Origin: Xestospongia muta
Taxonomy: Eukaryota; Porifera; Demospongiae; Haplosclerida; Petrosiidae
Direction of reading: 5' to 3'
Length of the DNA: 64,000 nucleotides
Assembly: GCA_963693285.1 (NCBI GenBank)
Contig: OY848920.1
Span: 8,344,954-8,408,953 of the forward strand
Positions 49,631 to 62,812 of this stretch are shown in pieces. Under the pieces are notes generated by a model, which did no database searches, had not been told where the DNA came from, and saw only the letters and a list, made by a program, of their open reading frames with translations. Position 1 is the first letter of the stretch. Each line of letters opens with the position of its first letter. Both the position numbers and the translations under genes were made by a program.

Positions 49631-51290
49631 TTTCAATACTACAAGTAAAAATAAGACCAAAATAATATATGTATGCGTGTGTGTGTGTTTGTGTATATAT
49701 ATATATGTATTGTTTGAGAACCATGTTTATCTTAAAAAGCAAATGACTAAATACAGCTTTTCTATACTCTGTTAAATATTAAATACAGTTGTAGAAATCA
49801 AGGTATCCAACAGTACAGTCATCCTTATAAATCAAAATAAGATGTACCATGCTTGTAGAAAGCTGAACAATAGAGAACATCTCATTTCATTTTATAAATA
49901 CTGCATGCACTGTGATTGGTTGATTTAGCCATTATTTGGTTATACAGATCGCAATTACAAACTTATGTTCGTCAAACTAGTAAACATTATACTGTTTTCA
50001 TGACTGATATTAACACTATTGCACTACCTCTATAGCCACAGTGACTGATATAAACACTATTGCACTTCCTCTATAGTCACTGTGACTGATATTAAGACTA
50101 TTGGTTAAATTTTGTATATGAAGCCGATATAACAATGTATTATATTATAGTTAAATCAACCAATCAAATTTGTAGTATGTAGCAATCATTGGGAGCTTAA
50201 TAAATAGATTGAGAAGTATGTACAGTGGAGGATAAAGTATATTCAATTAAGTCTACTTTATAGTAAAAAGATATTGGTATTATCAAAACAATGAAAGCAA
50301 TTAATTATGAATTAATATAACCATTATATGTAATATGTTAGTATATAATAATAGTATTTCTACACTAACAATACTATTATTGTTGACATAAAGACATACT
50401 ATGGCTGCCTCTCCTCTGTTGTAAGACATTTTAATAAGCATTGTACATTTAAAACCTGTTTTAGTGCATGTCTAGTGTGAATAGGATAGATTGTTAATGT
50501 TTGCTAAATAACATCTATCTACAGTGTGGTTAGCAATGGAAGAAGGCAGAGAGATAGACAAAAAATCAACTAGGTAACAAAATAAGAGGGCTGGACACAA
50601 ATTGCAAGATGTACAATTCACTCATTCCTGCATCACAAATATGCTTTCCAATATTACATCAACTAATATGACTTATTCTGAATGTCATTGACTGACTACA
50701 CATCTATTCAAATCATTTTGTGTAGTATGGTATACACAATGTGTTTAACACCTTTTAGTGACTAACAGGTTTACTACACTAAGCTATAGTTTACGCAGTC
50801 AGATGCATCATGGTTCAGTGGACATTAGCATACTTAAAGGTAGTCTAATAAAATAAACAGCAAAAGTTATCCATACATTCAAAATAAGTTTAGAAGCAGT
50901 TTCTAGACAAGAATTTAAACTCTGTGATCATGTCATATGACTGTACTAGCTATAGCACCAACCTTATATATGTGTGTTACCTCAAAAAGTAACCAAGACT
51001 CTTTGTGGATATACAATATTGTCTACTATTGAAATTATAGTACTCACCTCTGTCAATGATCCTCAAGCTGTAGTCTGACACATAAAGATTTGAAAATAAA
51101 GTTAGCTGATTTATTATACTCACAAGACACGCCTTCCACTGATTGCACATGTACTTTTTTCTGACCTTAGTGACCTGTACTTTAATCTAAGTTATTAGAA
51201 GTATCTGAACATATTATTTAATCTGCCAATGCATACAGCTACAAAATTATGGTTGGTAGAGCTGAAGTGAAAAATTAGTATAAAATACAA
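49631..51290 (-). promoter_or_regulatory. H1 5' region with a likely untranslated first exon
   Basis: A minus-strand stretch ending GACAGAG|gtgagt at 51048 is conserved upstream of H2 (ending at 54334) and looks like a 5' UTR exon spliced to the signal-peptide exon. A ~45-bp tandem repeat (three copies, 'gtgactgatattaacactat') sits at about 49998-50106. No start site is marked in sequence. Confidence 0.4.
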
Positions 51291-51350
51291 CAGATGCCTT
51301 CACTGATTGTTTATTTTCTGGTAATCTTGCTGGCAGTACGTGTGCATACA
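51260..51350 (+). pseudogene. PhzF exon 1 relic
   Basis: 51292-51345 ('gatgccttcactgattgttt', 'attttctggtaatcttgctg') matches exon 1 of the PhzF gene at 54629 (DAFTDSSFSGNPAAV), but the ATG and first codons are missing and nothing matching exons 2-3 follows. It lies in the same place relative to H1 as PhzF-1 does to H2. Confidence 0.75.
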
Positions 51351-51802
51351 GGTACAACACAGAACATACTATAAATGTACATTGTTTTGGAATAGGGATG
51401 GATATAATTCTGCACATGCCAATTATAAAAATAATCTGAGAAATGCCAGACAATGTCCGGTCTAAAAAACGATATATATATATATATATAATATCTAACT
51501 ATTACCCTAAATAATCTAAATACATGTATACACGTATCAAATCCATGCATGTACATGTGATTATATCAACATTGGACTTTAATCCTTATTTTTAAAATTA
51601 AACCAAAACTAATTCATAATTAATACAAAAAGTACCTTGTCCAAAAGTGTCAAAAATTTAACTAATCATTGAAACAATCATAACAGATATGTCACATCTT
51701 ATTGATCAGATGAGAGAGAGAGAGATATGTAGACAAACAGAATCAGATAAAAAAACAATGCATAGGTATATCAAAAATAAGGGCCCAATATGTCGTCACA
51801 TC
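51351..51802. other. H2 3' flank
   Basis: Non-coding with an (at)n run near 51474-51490. The 3' end word 'tcacatcttattgatcagat' occurs twice (51690 and 51796), with an (ag)-rich insert between. Confidence 0.5.
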
Positions 51803-54059
51803 TTATTGATCAGATGCAAGAGGGACATGGACAGTGTTAATAGAAGCTCTATAATTCTGAGGCCGCTGTTGTTCTTCAACTCTAGTGTTTTCTTCCTGTC
51901 TTTCATTGTCACGAACGTAACAATCGCATAGAAAATGTGGTTTGAACCGTTGGTTATTGAGTGCAGCAAGTGTCCTGTTCTGTGTGGCTGATGATAGTGG
52001 AGTAATCTCGGATACTTCCAATTCTTCATCGCGTGCTGTGTCATCATGATTAGAATAATTTGTTACAAGTTTTGCAAAGAAGTAGAGAATTATTAATACT
52101 TGTGGAATGAAAACCAAAATATATTGCACGATGTAAGTGGGTTTATTTAGAGGTAGATGATTGGTCATTCGATAATATTGAAAAAATACCGATATGTTTA
52201 TGATCGAGATCAAAATAAATATGAAAGAATCGAGACGATTATAATATTTATGTCGGTAAGGTTGCAGAACTAAAGAAATAATCAACATAACTGTACAGAG
52301 GACTTGTTGAAGAAGTAACTGCTCAACAAAGTTCATTGGTAATATATATGCAGCGAAAAGACTAAAACGTAGGATGAAGTACCATCCTGCATACCAACGA
52401 CAGTCGTGAATACCAAATGAAAACCTCCAGATCTTAAAACCAACACAAGGTCTGCTGTTTCTCTTTCCCCATTTAAGATCTCTTTGAAATGGCTTTAAGA
52501 GACATGTTTGAAGAAAATCATCAAAGTGTTTGTAAATAGAAGGTTCCTTATTGTTACAAAGTTGATCTTCTCCTCTACTTTGTATAGGATAAAAGAAGGC
52601 AAGATGCAACAAGAGTCTTTATTGATCTCCATTTTTGAAAACGTACCATTTTCTGTAGCCAAGGAAAGGTCCGTAAGCAATTACAACAGAAATAATGAAC
52701 ACAGTCTTCATTAAAAATCTGCTTACACGTTCTTTCACATTTGTTTTGTAGTTTATCCAAGCATCTCGCTAACAAAGCTAGAACAAAAACAGGAATAAGA
52801 GGCAATGCTGCCACAAAATAATTTATAGCTAGAACATTAATTGTTTGAAAAGACTTTGCAAAACAGAAACTATTAGCAGGATTGGTAAAATCAAGATTCC
52901 ATATTCCATAAACAAAGTCTGATGTATACTGTAAAATATTATCCGCATTACTTGTATTACTAAACACATTGGTTATTGGTATTGTCCCTGCACAATCTAA
53001 ACGCAGTGTTGTAGTGATCATTTGAGCAAAAAAGATAAGAGGATTCAAAGCTCCTGAACCAGGAAAGAAATTAAAAATGAAAATGAAAGCAAGAAGGATA
53101 AAGAGACCAATTATATTATAAGCAAAGTATTCACCAATATTCTTAGCATTACATTCAATACACGTATAATTTCTTGAATTCACAGCCGGTGCTTTCTTAT
53201 TGATACAACAAGAACAGAGACGATTGTCACGGTTCGTTAGGCATTGGTTTGTCACATCTAATGGAACATATCGTCCTAAATGGGTTGAGTAAAAGCTGTT
53301 GCAGAACTTACAAAAACCAACGACTACTTGATCAGAATTAAGATTACGATAACCAATCCAATAAGCCCTCATGATATGTGTGACATTATTGATACATTTA
53401 ATGACATCGTTATAAGCAGTAGTACTACCATTAATCATGATGGACAAGCAGGAGATGTTATCAAACGGCCTAGTTTGGTTTGAACAGTCATCTTCAGAAT
53501 ATGAATGAGTGCGATTGTGGATCAGGTTAAATTGAGGAGGTTCCTGTTCTTGATTGTTATGGTTACTACTAGCAGAGAAATGATATCTTAAGTCAGAAAC
53601 AGAATTAGTGAGTTTGTTACACTCTTAATAACTTAATAGAAAATATGATACTTAAATTAATACTTAAACAACTTTAAATTTTTTTAAAGTTATTAAGTGA
53701 CTAGATTGCACAGACCAAAAGAACCAAAAGTCTTTATGACTGACCCAGAGCTATTTTGACCTAAAGCTAAACTGGTTGATCTCAATCTTAACAGATTAAC
53801 TGATTCAAACCAAATATCTATTCATTAGCCAAAACAACTTTAATAGGACTGTGTCACACAAAATGAAAAACTAATTCACACAATAACACATACACACAAT
53901 TCACATTTTATTGTGTGAATATATAATATATATACATATATAATTGCTTTAACATAATACTCTATATTGTGTATACCTTGTTGCACCTCCCAACATTGAG
54001 GCATTGACATTAACTGTATACACACAGAGTACAGCAGATAAGAGAATTAATAGTGACAT
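51803..54059 (-). pseudogene. H2: broken copy of the H family
   Basis: The signal-peptide exon (53977-54059, MSLLILLSAVLCVYTVNVNA) looks intact with a phase-2 donor. Exon 2 from 53631 has an in-frame TAA at 53625-53627. The body then reads well to ...LVASCLLLSYTK near 52577, where about 270 bp present in H1 and H3 (from FAVTTIYL to the region before KHFDDF) are missing and the frame shifts to an immediate TAG. The remaining 3' part (to 51803) is open in another frame and nearly identical to H1. Two independent lesions make a full-length product unlikely. Confidence 0.85.
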
Positions 54060-54628
54060 TATTCTTTTATGCTAAATGAAAATTAGAAAGAAAAATTGTA
54101 AGTGGGATATTAATATTTGAATTGTGTAAATACAACTTCAAAGAAATAACATAAATAGACAAAAAAATGAACTAGGCCAAGACACATTGGAATTATCGAA
54201 ACAATGATAGCAATGAATTATGAATTAATATAACCATTATATTTAATATCTTAGTATATATGCTACCTCAACAAATCACTAAGCATCATTATGAATGTAC
54301 AACACTGTCTACTATTCACATTATAGTACTCACCTCTATCAGTGACCCTCAAGCTCTAGTCTGACCCATAAAGATTTGAATAACTTAAGTTAGTTGATTA
54401 TACTATACCCACAAGACACACCTTCCACTTATTTCTGACCTCAGTGACCTGTATTTCAATCTAAGTTATAAAGGTTTTACAGCTGAATCAGTGTATCAAT
54501 TAAATTGACAGTGTATAATCTTCATTATTGATTGTTATGCAACTACAAAACTATGGTTCATAGTGCAAACTGCTAAGTTTTAAGAGTGGGTGGAGCTGAA
54601 ATGATAATACATGTAGATTAATATAAAA
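54060..54628. promoter_or_regulatory. Divergent interval H2 / PhzF-1
   Basis: Contains the putative H2 5' UTR exon (donor at 54334, minus strand) conserved with H1, and lies head-to-head with PhzF-1. A shared promoter at about 54400-54600 is inferred. Confidence 0.4.
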
Positions 54629-56011
54629 ATGGAGATCTTTACAGTAGATGCCTTCACTGATTCTTCATTCTCTGGTAATCCTGCTGCAGTATGTGTCATC
54701 AAAACAGATCAACCACCACTAGAGGAGTCTCTAATGCAACAGATAGCAGCTGAAATGAACCTCTCTGAAACAGCCTTTGTCAAATCGTAAGCTATGACAT
54801 GCTATTTCTAAGCATGAGACTTTTGAGATGAACTAGGAATCAAACAATAGAATAGTACTTGCCTGAATATATAAGTCATATTACGTATAGCAGATAACTT
54901 TGGATGGAGAAAATGTTAGTGAATTAGGTCAATTATATTTTATTTGGCAAAATTTTATCCTCATATAATTTAATTAGGGGTGTGGTATAAGTGGAAGAAG
55001 CTATTCACCGAATTTTATTTCACCAAAATCTATATATCTATTCACCAATATTTTCTCCTTTCAAACTTACCCATTGTATAATATGTACATTAATTTTTTT
55101 TCAGAGACACACATGATGATGAGGTAACATTGTCAACTTTTACACTAAAGTGGTTCACCCCTATATGTGAAGTCAATCTTTGTGGTCATGCTACGTTAGC
55201 TACTGCAGCTGTTCTGTTTGATATTGGTAATCCCAATACTGTCCTCTCATTTTCAACTCTTAGCGGTACACTAAAGGCAATTCGTAACAAAGAGGATCGC
55301 ACAATATCTCTAGACTTTCCTCTAAGTCCTTGTGAAGTCCAAGATATGGCAGAGCATCAAGACCTTATCAAAAATACAATATCATCTCCTCATTTGAATG
55401 TTGTTGATTGCCAGTACTCAGCTGTGACAAAAAAACTCTTGGTTCGTTTAGCAGATGACACAACTCGTTCTCAATTAGAAGTTCTGACTCCAAATACTCA
55501 ATCATTATTAGCTATAGAACAGAGTAAAGTCAAAGGAGTGATAGTTACTGTGAAGGCAAATGAAGAGAAATATGACTTTTATTCGAGATATTTTGCTCCT
55601 TGGGTTGGTATTCCAGAAGATCCAGTCACAGGTACAGACTTGTAGTATTGTCATCTATGTATTTTAAATTAATGCAGACACGCTCACTCACACATTACAA
55701 GAAGTGCATAACTTGAATGGGAAATTAATACTAAAACCTTAGGTCCTAAACTTTTAACATTGTGTTAAATTTACATGGAAGTCACATATCTAGTCAGATA
55801 GTAATATCTCTATCTACTATGTTATTTAATAGGTTCTGCTCATACTGTTTTGGGTCCTTATTGGAGCAAAGTACTCAGTAAAAAAACTTTAAGAGCTCGA
55901 CAATGTTCTCCACGAGGAGGTGATCTTTCTGTAACTGTGAAGGAGGAAGATGGGAGGGTCACAATGACTGGAAGAGCATGCATTGTTCTCAAAGGAAAAT
56001 TAACTATTTAG
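54629..56011 (+). CDS. PhzF/PBLD-like protein 1
   Basis: Exons 54629-54786, 55105-55631 and 55833-56011 total 864 nt = 287 residues, the usual length for the family. N-terminus MEIFTVDAFTDSSFSGNPAAV is the PhzF signature. LNLSETAFV carries the conserved acidic residue that acts in catalysis in PhzF-type isomerases. Later signatures are WFTPICEVNLCGHATLA, EDPVTGSAHTVLGPYWS and GRACIVLKG. PhzF proteins fold as two diaminopimelate-epimerase-like lobes. Animal members (PBLD type) are cytosolic and their substrate is not settled. A few lysine/acidic changes separate it from copy 2; both look intact. Confidence 0.93.
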
Positions 56012-56367
56012 AATTTATAATATGAAATGATGGAATAATGAATGCAAAGTAACTATGTGACTAGTTATTATAATAATGGATAGGTTGTTACTTGTTTAAA
56101 ATTGTGTTTTACTGATAACTATGTTAATATTATGAAGATCTCCTTCTCTAATGCAATAGTCTATTATGATATCAAATAATCGATTAACTGGATATATTTT
56201 AAAATAAGGAACACTCTTTTGATTAGAAGTGAGTGTTGATAATGTTACTGATATCTCCTCATTGTTTTGTGACAATTAGTAACCCTTTCTTTCTTATTTA
56301 TACTAACCAATAAGTGTAATATTAATTAATAATAACAACTTCACAATAATTAGCCACACCTTTTAAA
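56012..56367 (+). other. PhzF-1 / PhzF-2 intergenic
   Basis: 356 bp, AT-rich, no gene. Short enough that the PhzF-2 promoter must lie here or in PhzF-1. Confidence 0.4.
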
Positions 56368-57978
56368 ATGGAGGTTTTTCTGGTGGATGCTTTTACTGAT
56401 GTTCCTTTCTCTGGTAATCCAACTATGATATGTATAGTTACTCCACGTTACTCTTCAATACTTGATTCTAATTATATGCAGAAGATTGCCACTGAACTTA
56501 ACCTCTCAGAGACTGTGTTTGTGTCCACGTAAGATAAGACACATGTACATATATACGGTACAGGGAAGTCTGTACATTGATTTGTATGCTGATGTTATGC
56601 CCTAACCACACCTACATTGATTAATATAATGCTCCTTACCATTTTAACAGATAATGTTATATAGCACTATATATAATGAACTATAATAAAGGAAGTGTCT
56701 AAAGTGCTGGTAACAGTGCTTCATACTTTATTGTGAAATTAAGACATTTAGGTTCCAATGTCTAGAGTTTTGTGTCTAGTATTATACTGAGATACTACAA
56801 TAATATACGTCCTTTATTGTTTACTGATTCGTCTACAGATCATTATCTGAACAAGATTTTAAATCGTCCTCAAGTTTTGATCTAAGATGGTTCTCACCAA
56901 CCTGTGAAGTTAACATGTGTGGTCACGGTACTTTAGCTGCAGCTGATATAATATGGGAAATCTTTAATAATTCAAATGTGGAGCTTTCCTTTTCCACACT
57001 CAGTGGCACTTTAAAAGCAACACATAACGAACTGGACCCGACTGTTTCTATTAACTTACCAATCTCTCCATGTCAAAGTCAAAACCCACAAGACTTTATG
57101 GAGCTTATCAAACTGACTACAGATGATTTGGGCATTTCAGATTGTCAATACTCTTCATCAGCATTTAGATTGTTACTACGATTAACTGATGGTATTACTC
57201 GTTCAAAATTAGAAAGTCTTAAACCAGATATTCAGTCACTATTAGCTGTTGAACAAAGTAAAGTTAAAGGACTGATAGTCACTGTAAAATCTAATGAAGA
57301 GGAATACGACTTTTATTCCAGATATTTTGCTCCGTGGTGGGGCAATCCAGAAGATCCTGTAACAGGTGAGACTATTGCTATATAACATGAATATACTATA
57401 TAGTGTAGTATGTGTGTTGTGAATACAAGCCTCACTTTCTATCTAACTGAACAGTTTTTTACTTTGGGACTGTTTACCTCATACAACTGTTATAACAAAA
57501 CATTATTCCCTTGATATTGCAGCTACTATGTAGGGATGTCCATACTACCTTCCCTACTTTGGGTATGTTTGAGATGTTTTTTATTGATATTCCTACATTT
57601 AAGGAATTTTTTAGAAATTTTAATTTACTTGTACTATATATAGAATATCTAGATTTAAATTAATGGTTGACTAAATAGAAAGAAGAAATCCACATTTAAT
57701 TCAAACTCAATACAAATGGTTGAGTTATCTCGTACATATTAGAAATTAAACCTGAAGAAATGTTTTTTATAACAGGTAACAAACTGTGATATACTTTATC
57801 TATAGGTGCTGCTCATACAACACTTGGTCCTTATTGGAGTAAGATATTAGGCAAAAACCAAATGAAAGCTCGACAGTGTTCGTCAAGAGGAGGTGACCTT
57901 TTTGTGACAGTGACAGATGAGAGAGTAACATTGACCGGTAGAACATGTATTGTAATGAAAGGGATACTCAATATTTAG
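56368..57978 (+). CDS. PhzF/PBLD-like protein 2
   Basis: Exons 56368-56528, 56839-57365 and 57806-57978 total 861 nt = 286 residues. Intron positions and phases (2, then 1) and the 527-nt middle exon are identical to copy 1, showing tandem duplication. Signatures: MEVFLVDAFTDVPFSGNP, LNLSETVFV, CEVNMCGHGTLA and NPEDPVTGAAHTTLGPYWS. The proteins differ at many positions in the N-terminal lobe (TMICIVTPRY versus AAVCVIKTDQ), so the duplication is not very recent. Confidence 0.93.
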
Positions 57979-59765
57979 TTATTAAATTTAATACATAATT
58001 AATTCAAATAGAATTCAGTGATTTGATACATATTACAAATATGTAGTGTGTATAAAACCTCTAGTGGGGAGATTTAAGTGCCTGCAACTTTTTTTGTGGG
58101 AAATCAAACTTCAATTGAAATATACCAGCAACTAAGCAATGCATGGTTAAGGTGTGTCCTGTGGGGGCAGCTCTGCATGGTTAAGGTGTGTCCTGTGAGA
58201 GCAGTTCAAACGTGTGATACCTAGTGAGCAGTAAAATTTCTACAGGGCGAGAGACCTTGGTTGTATGGAGGTAAGTAATATATTGCTAATCTTTGCATCT
58301 ATATTACTGAATTATCGTTACATTGTTTACTAGTAAATGTGGATGGCCATTTATTTTTTCGAGGATCAGTCATCCATTATATTAAATGTAAATATATTAT
58401 ATCATTGAAATCCTTCAAAGCTTCATGAACAGTTCACTAATGTGCTATTGGCAATTGAAGCATAGATTTGAGCTGTGTGTAACTAACAGTTGGTAGCAGA
58501 AATTTTGCCTGGGATTGTTATTAAATTTCCTATTATCATCCAAATATTTATTCCAGCACAATGTGTATATTCTATACCTCCTTACTAACCTGCTATGTGC
58601 AAAATGGACCTTAATTATTAAGATGCACTTTATTTTTCAAATTTTGTATTGTTCTGTGATTATTATTTGAAAGATAAAGGGCATTTTAATAGGTCATATT
58701 GTCACCTGATTTGCAATAAGGGAACAACATTTGTAAAACATTGTAACCTGTTTTATGAAAACAATTGTTAAAGCATCTCAAAAACATTTTAGTATATATA
58801 CAGTTGCTATATATGCAAAACTAATGTCAAATATTCATAGCAACTGTGTGTATACAAAATTATTGGTCAAGGTGCTTCAACGGCGGTTCCTTTTCACAAA
58901 TCAGGTCACAAACATTTGACAGAAGTGATCCCTTATTGCAAATCAGGTCACAAACATTTGACAGAAGTGATTCCTTATTGCAAATCGGGTCATATATATG
59001 GAGAGAATTGTGTCAACAGTCATATGTAGTGGTAGGACTAGTATTATTAGTAAAAATATAGTATTATCGTGTATTATTATATTAAATATGATCATTATAT
59101 TGTACATTAGTTTATTCGTTACTTTCAATGTTTTTAATAGATAGTGATTCTAGTTATCTATCTTATCATAACTTATTTTATAAATAAACAAGTAGAACTC
59201 TAATGTATCTAATTTATAGCCAGTCCAATGTAATAGCTATAAATATATAATGATATATCATATATATATATATATATTCTATAGATATGCATCACCTGAT
59301 TAATTGTAAACAATACCTTAAGTTAGAATGCATGCTTAAGTTTGTTTCTTATAATAACTTTACACATAACAGCTATGATATGAATTTTAATAAGTATTAA
59401 ACCTTTATTATGTTAATAAAATATTCACTCCAATGACTAAAACTGAAGCAACCCACCATTTTTAGCAATGGTATGTGCTAATTTTAATCGTACATGTTGT
59501 GAAAAAGGGACCATTTTCTATCAAACATATCAAGAAACAGTTTTGTAAATACACAAACATCCATTTTTCAATGACTACTAAATTATATATCTTATATGAG
59601 AAATGCTTATTAGATAACATGAATACAACATTTATTAAACATTCTTAAAAATAAACTACTTACAGACAAGTTTTTTATATAGGCAGTTTGACAAAAGTGT
59701 TTCCTTATTACAAATCAAGTCACATCAAGTCTTAGTCTAGTCCTTCTTTTCTATGCAGCATTACC
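57979..59765. other. Intergenic between PhzF-2 and H3
   Basis: Non-coding. Contains a direct repeat 'atggttaaggtgtgtcctgt' (58142, 58179), a ~60-bp tandem repeat at 58890-59000 and an (at)n run at 59256-59278. 'ttgtatggag|gtaagt' at about 58270 could be a donor of an H3 5' UTR exon, but there is no support beyond the match. Confidence 0.4.
58890..59000. repeat. Tandem repeat, ~57-bp unit, two to three copies
   Basis: 'caaatcaggtcacaaacatt' and 'tgacagaagtgattccttat' repeated; a partial copy recurs at about 59688-59725. Confidence 0.8.
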
Positions 59766-62458
59766 ATGACATCACAACTGACTATCTTGTCGTGTATACT
59801 TTGTGTCTTCATATTCTTTGCCAGTATTGCATATGTGGGAAGCACAGTACAAGTACAACCATCATCGGCAAGGTACTATTTAATCATTATAAGTGTATTT
59901 ATAAGTGCTAATGAGAAATATTTTAATACTACAATGTTTTGATACATATATGTATATAGGAGCCCAAAACATAAGAGAAAGGAGCACACAACTCTAATAG
60001 ACACACGTGCTTTCATTAATATTTACAATACCGCTTTATAGTGGTTTTCACTTAATTTAGTAAAAGTGTACCTCAGTTAGCTAGCTGCATAATACTCATG
60101 CAATGAAATTTTGATGGAGAAATGAAACATGTACAATGTACGTCTTGAGTTACATTGAATTGGAGTTGAATGCTCTTTTCCCTTTTTTTTCTATGGTATC
60201 TTGGTAGATATGATTAGTCTTATCTATTGTTATTTATGGCCTTACCTTCAAACAGAGAGAGTAATGAGATCACCAACACAGCTCTCGATAAAAGAAGTCC
60301 TTTCTCAGTTCATGACTTCAACAAATACGAGAACATTAATATCAATGAAAATTTTGACTCAGACGAGGAAGATCCTACAAGCTTGACTCACAGGAAATAT
60401 AAGGAAGAATGCTTGTTCTCAAGCAAACCATTTTATAACATCTCATGCTCATCAATTAAAGGTAATTCTGCCTATGGTGGTGTCATTAAATGTGTCAACA
60501 ATGATACATATATTTTGCGGGCATATTGGATTGGCTATCATAATCTTGAGCCTAATAAAACAGTTGTGGGGATCTGTAAGTTCTGCAATAGCTTCTACTC
60601 ATCTTATATAGGACGGTATGTTCCATTAGACTTGACAAACCAATGTCTAACAAACCGTGACAATCAGCTCTGTTCTTGTTGTATCGGTGACAAAGCACCA
60701 GCTGTAAATTCAAGAAATTATACGTGTATTGAATGTAATTCTAAGAAAATGACGATATACTTTGCTGCTAATATAATTTGTCTCTTTTTCCTTCTTGCCT
60801 TCATTTTCATTTTTAATTTCTTCCCTGCTTCAGGTGCTTTGAATCCTCTTATCTTTTTTGCTCAGATGATCACTACCACACTGCGTTTAGATTGTATGGG
60901 TACAATACCAATGACCAATGTGTTAGGTAACACAAGTAAAGTGGATGATATTTTACAGCATACATCAGACTTTATTTATGGAATATGGAATCTTGATTTT
61001 ACCAATCCCGCTAACAGTTTCTGTTTTGCAAAGTCTTTTGAAACAATTCATGTTCTCGTCATTAATTATTTTGTGGCAGCCTTACCACTTATTCCTGTTT
61101 TTGTTCTAGCTTTGTTAGCAAGATGCTTGGACAAATTACAAAACAGAGGAGGAAGAACATGTAAGCAGATTTTTGGTGAAAACTGCATTTACATTTTCAG
61201 TTGTAATTGCTTACGGACCTTTCCTTGGCTACAGAAAATGGTACGTTTCCAAAAATGGAGATCAATAAAGACTCTTGTTGCATCTTGCCTTCTTTTATCC
61301 TATACAAAATTTGCAGTGACAACCATTTATTTAATAACACCAAGTTATTTATATGATGTAAATGGGCACAAGGCAGGAACAGTGCTCTATTATCAAGGTA
61401 ACTTGAAGTATTTTGGACCAAAACACAAGAAGTTAGGACTATTGGCTATCTTCTTTTTGGTGACCTTTGTAATAGGGTTTCCTTTGCTACTGTTACTGTT
61501 GAGATACAATACTGGTAAAACAATCCCAGTAAGAAGAATTCGAGGTCGTAGAAAAATGTGTGATGATATGGTGAAAAAACCATCTTTATGTTCTGTTGTT
61601 TGCAAACACTTTGATGATTTTCTTCAAACATGTCTCTTAAAGCCATTTCAAAGAGATCTTAAATGGGGAAAGAGAAACAGCAGACCTTGTGTTGGTTTTA
61701 AGATCTGGAAGTTGTCATTCGGTATTCACGACTATCGTTGGTATGCAGGATGGTACTTCATTCTTCGTTTTAGTCTCTTTGCTGCTAATCTGTTCTCTTT
61801 AAAATTTTCATTGCAGCTCATAATCAATCAAATTTTATGCACATTTGCTTTGATTGTTTCACTTGTGGTACAACCATATCGACGTCAAATTCACAATCGT
61901 CTTGATGCATTTATCTTTATCTTAATCTCACTTATCAATTCATTAATTTTCTCACAGTACTACCTTTTAAACACTGAGCAAGAGCTTAGCAAAAAGATTT
62001 TCATCTTTCAGTATTTTTTGGTCTTCATTCCACTAATACTAACAATTCTTTATTTTCTTGCAAAGCTTATAAGTAATTATCATCATCACCAAGAGGAGTC
62101 TCCCCTTGATGAAGAAGTATCAGCAGTGGTAACTCCATTACCATCAAATGTATCCTCCACCAGAAATCATCATGTATTTCGGAATAGGCAACGTTTTGCT
62201 TTGTCAGTAAATGATGCGCACGATTACCAAACCTTTAAAACATCCAAGATTTCATCTCAAACACAATCTCATCATGAACAGGTTTCCAACCGCAGTTACA
62301 GCAAGTTTGAAAATTTCAAAAACCGCTTCCTGTGTAGCTGTTACAAGGAGGAATCACAAAATGAAATCCAAGTTGAGGAAGTCCATCAACACAGGTCCAC
62401 AGGCACTAATGCTGATAATGTCCCTCTAATTAAAAATGGACATAACTTCGATGACTAA
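59766..62458 (+). CDS. H3: intact multi-pass membrane protein of the H family
   Basis: Exon 1 59766-59872 (signal peptide MTSQLTILSCILCVFIFFASIA) and exon 2 60256-62458 join at phase 2; 2310 nt = 769 residues. The Cys-rich ectodomain is CKFCNSFYS...NQCLTNRDNQLCSCC...CIEC, followed by the same membrane segments as H1. The C-terminal cytoplasmic tail is longer than in H1 and rich in His, Ser and charged residues (YHHHQEES, SKISSQTQSHHEQ). It also has a longer loop before KHFDDF with basic RRIRGRRKM. Opposite orientation to H1/H2. Function unknown; a receptor or channel-like role is only a guess from topology. Confidence 0.87.
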
Positions 62459-62812
62459 TCAAATTAAGGTTTTCGTATCAGTCTTTAAGTGTGTTAGATT
62501 ATTAATATTATTTTTTTATATTCTTTTTTTACAATTATTTTATTATGTCTGTTTTTTGTGACTTTTTGCCAATTGTTGATATAGCTCACTATATGTATAC
62601 CAACTGAAAATATTGCACTTTGCGTATGTCTTTATACGTTGTGCATATGATCCGTGCATGTTTGCTGTATTTATTGTGTGTTTAATTTGCACAACTATTT
62701 TAAATGCAAGATATCTAAAATTCTCCAAAAATTATTACAGAAAATAAGCCAGCAAGTGAAAGTACTACTACAATCATATTGTACACTCTATATTTTTATT
62801 TGATATATCAAA
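62459..62812. other. Convergent 3' regions of H3 and the GPCR
   Basis: 354 bp, AT-rich, no gene seen. Confidence 0.45.

Noticed and set aside
49466..49660. Start of H1 at the upstream ATG (49660)
   Set aside because: Possible, but the ATG at 49630 aligns with the H3 start (MTSQLTILS) and gives a standard signal peptide, so the shorter form was preferred.
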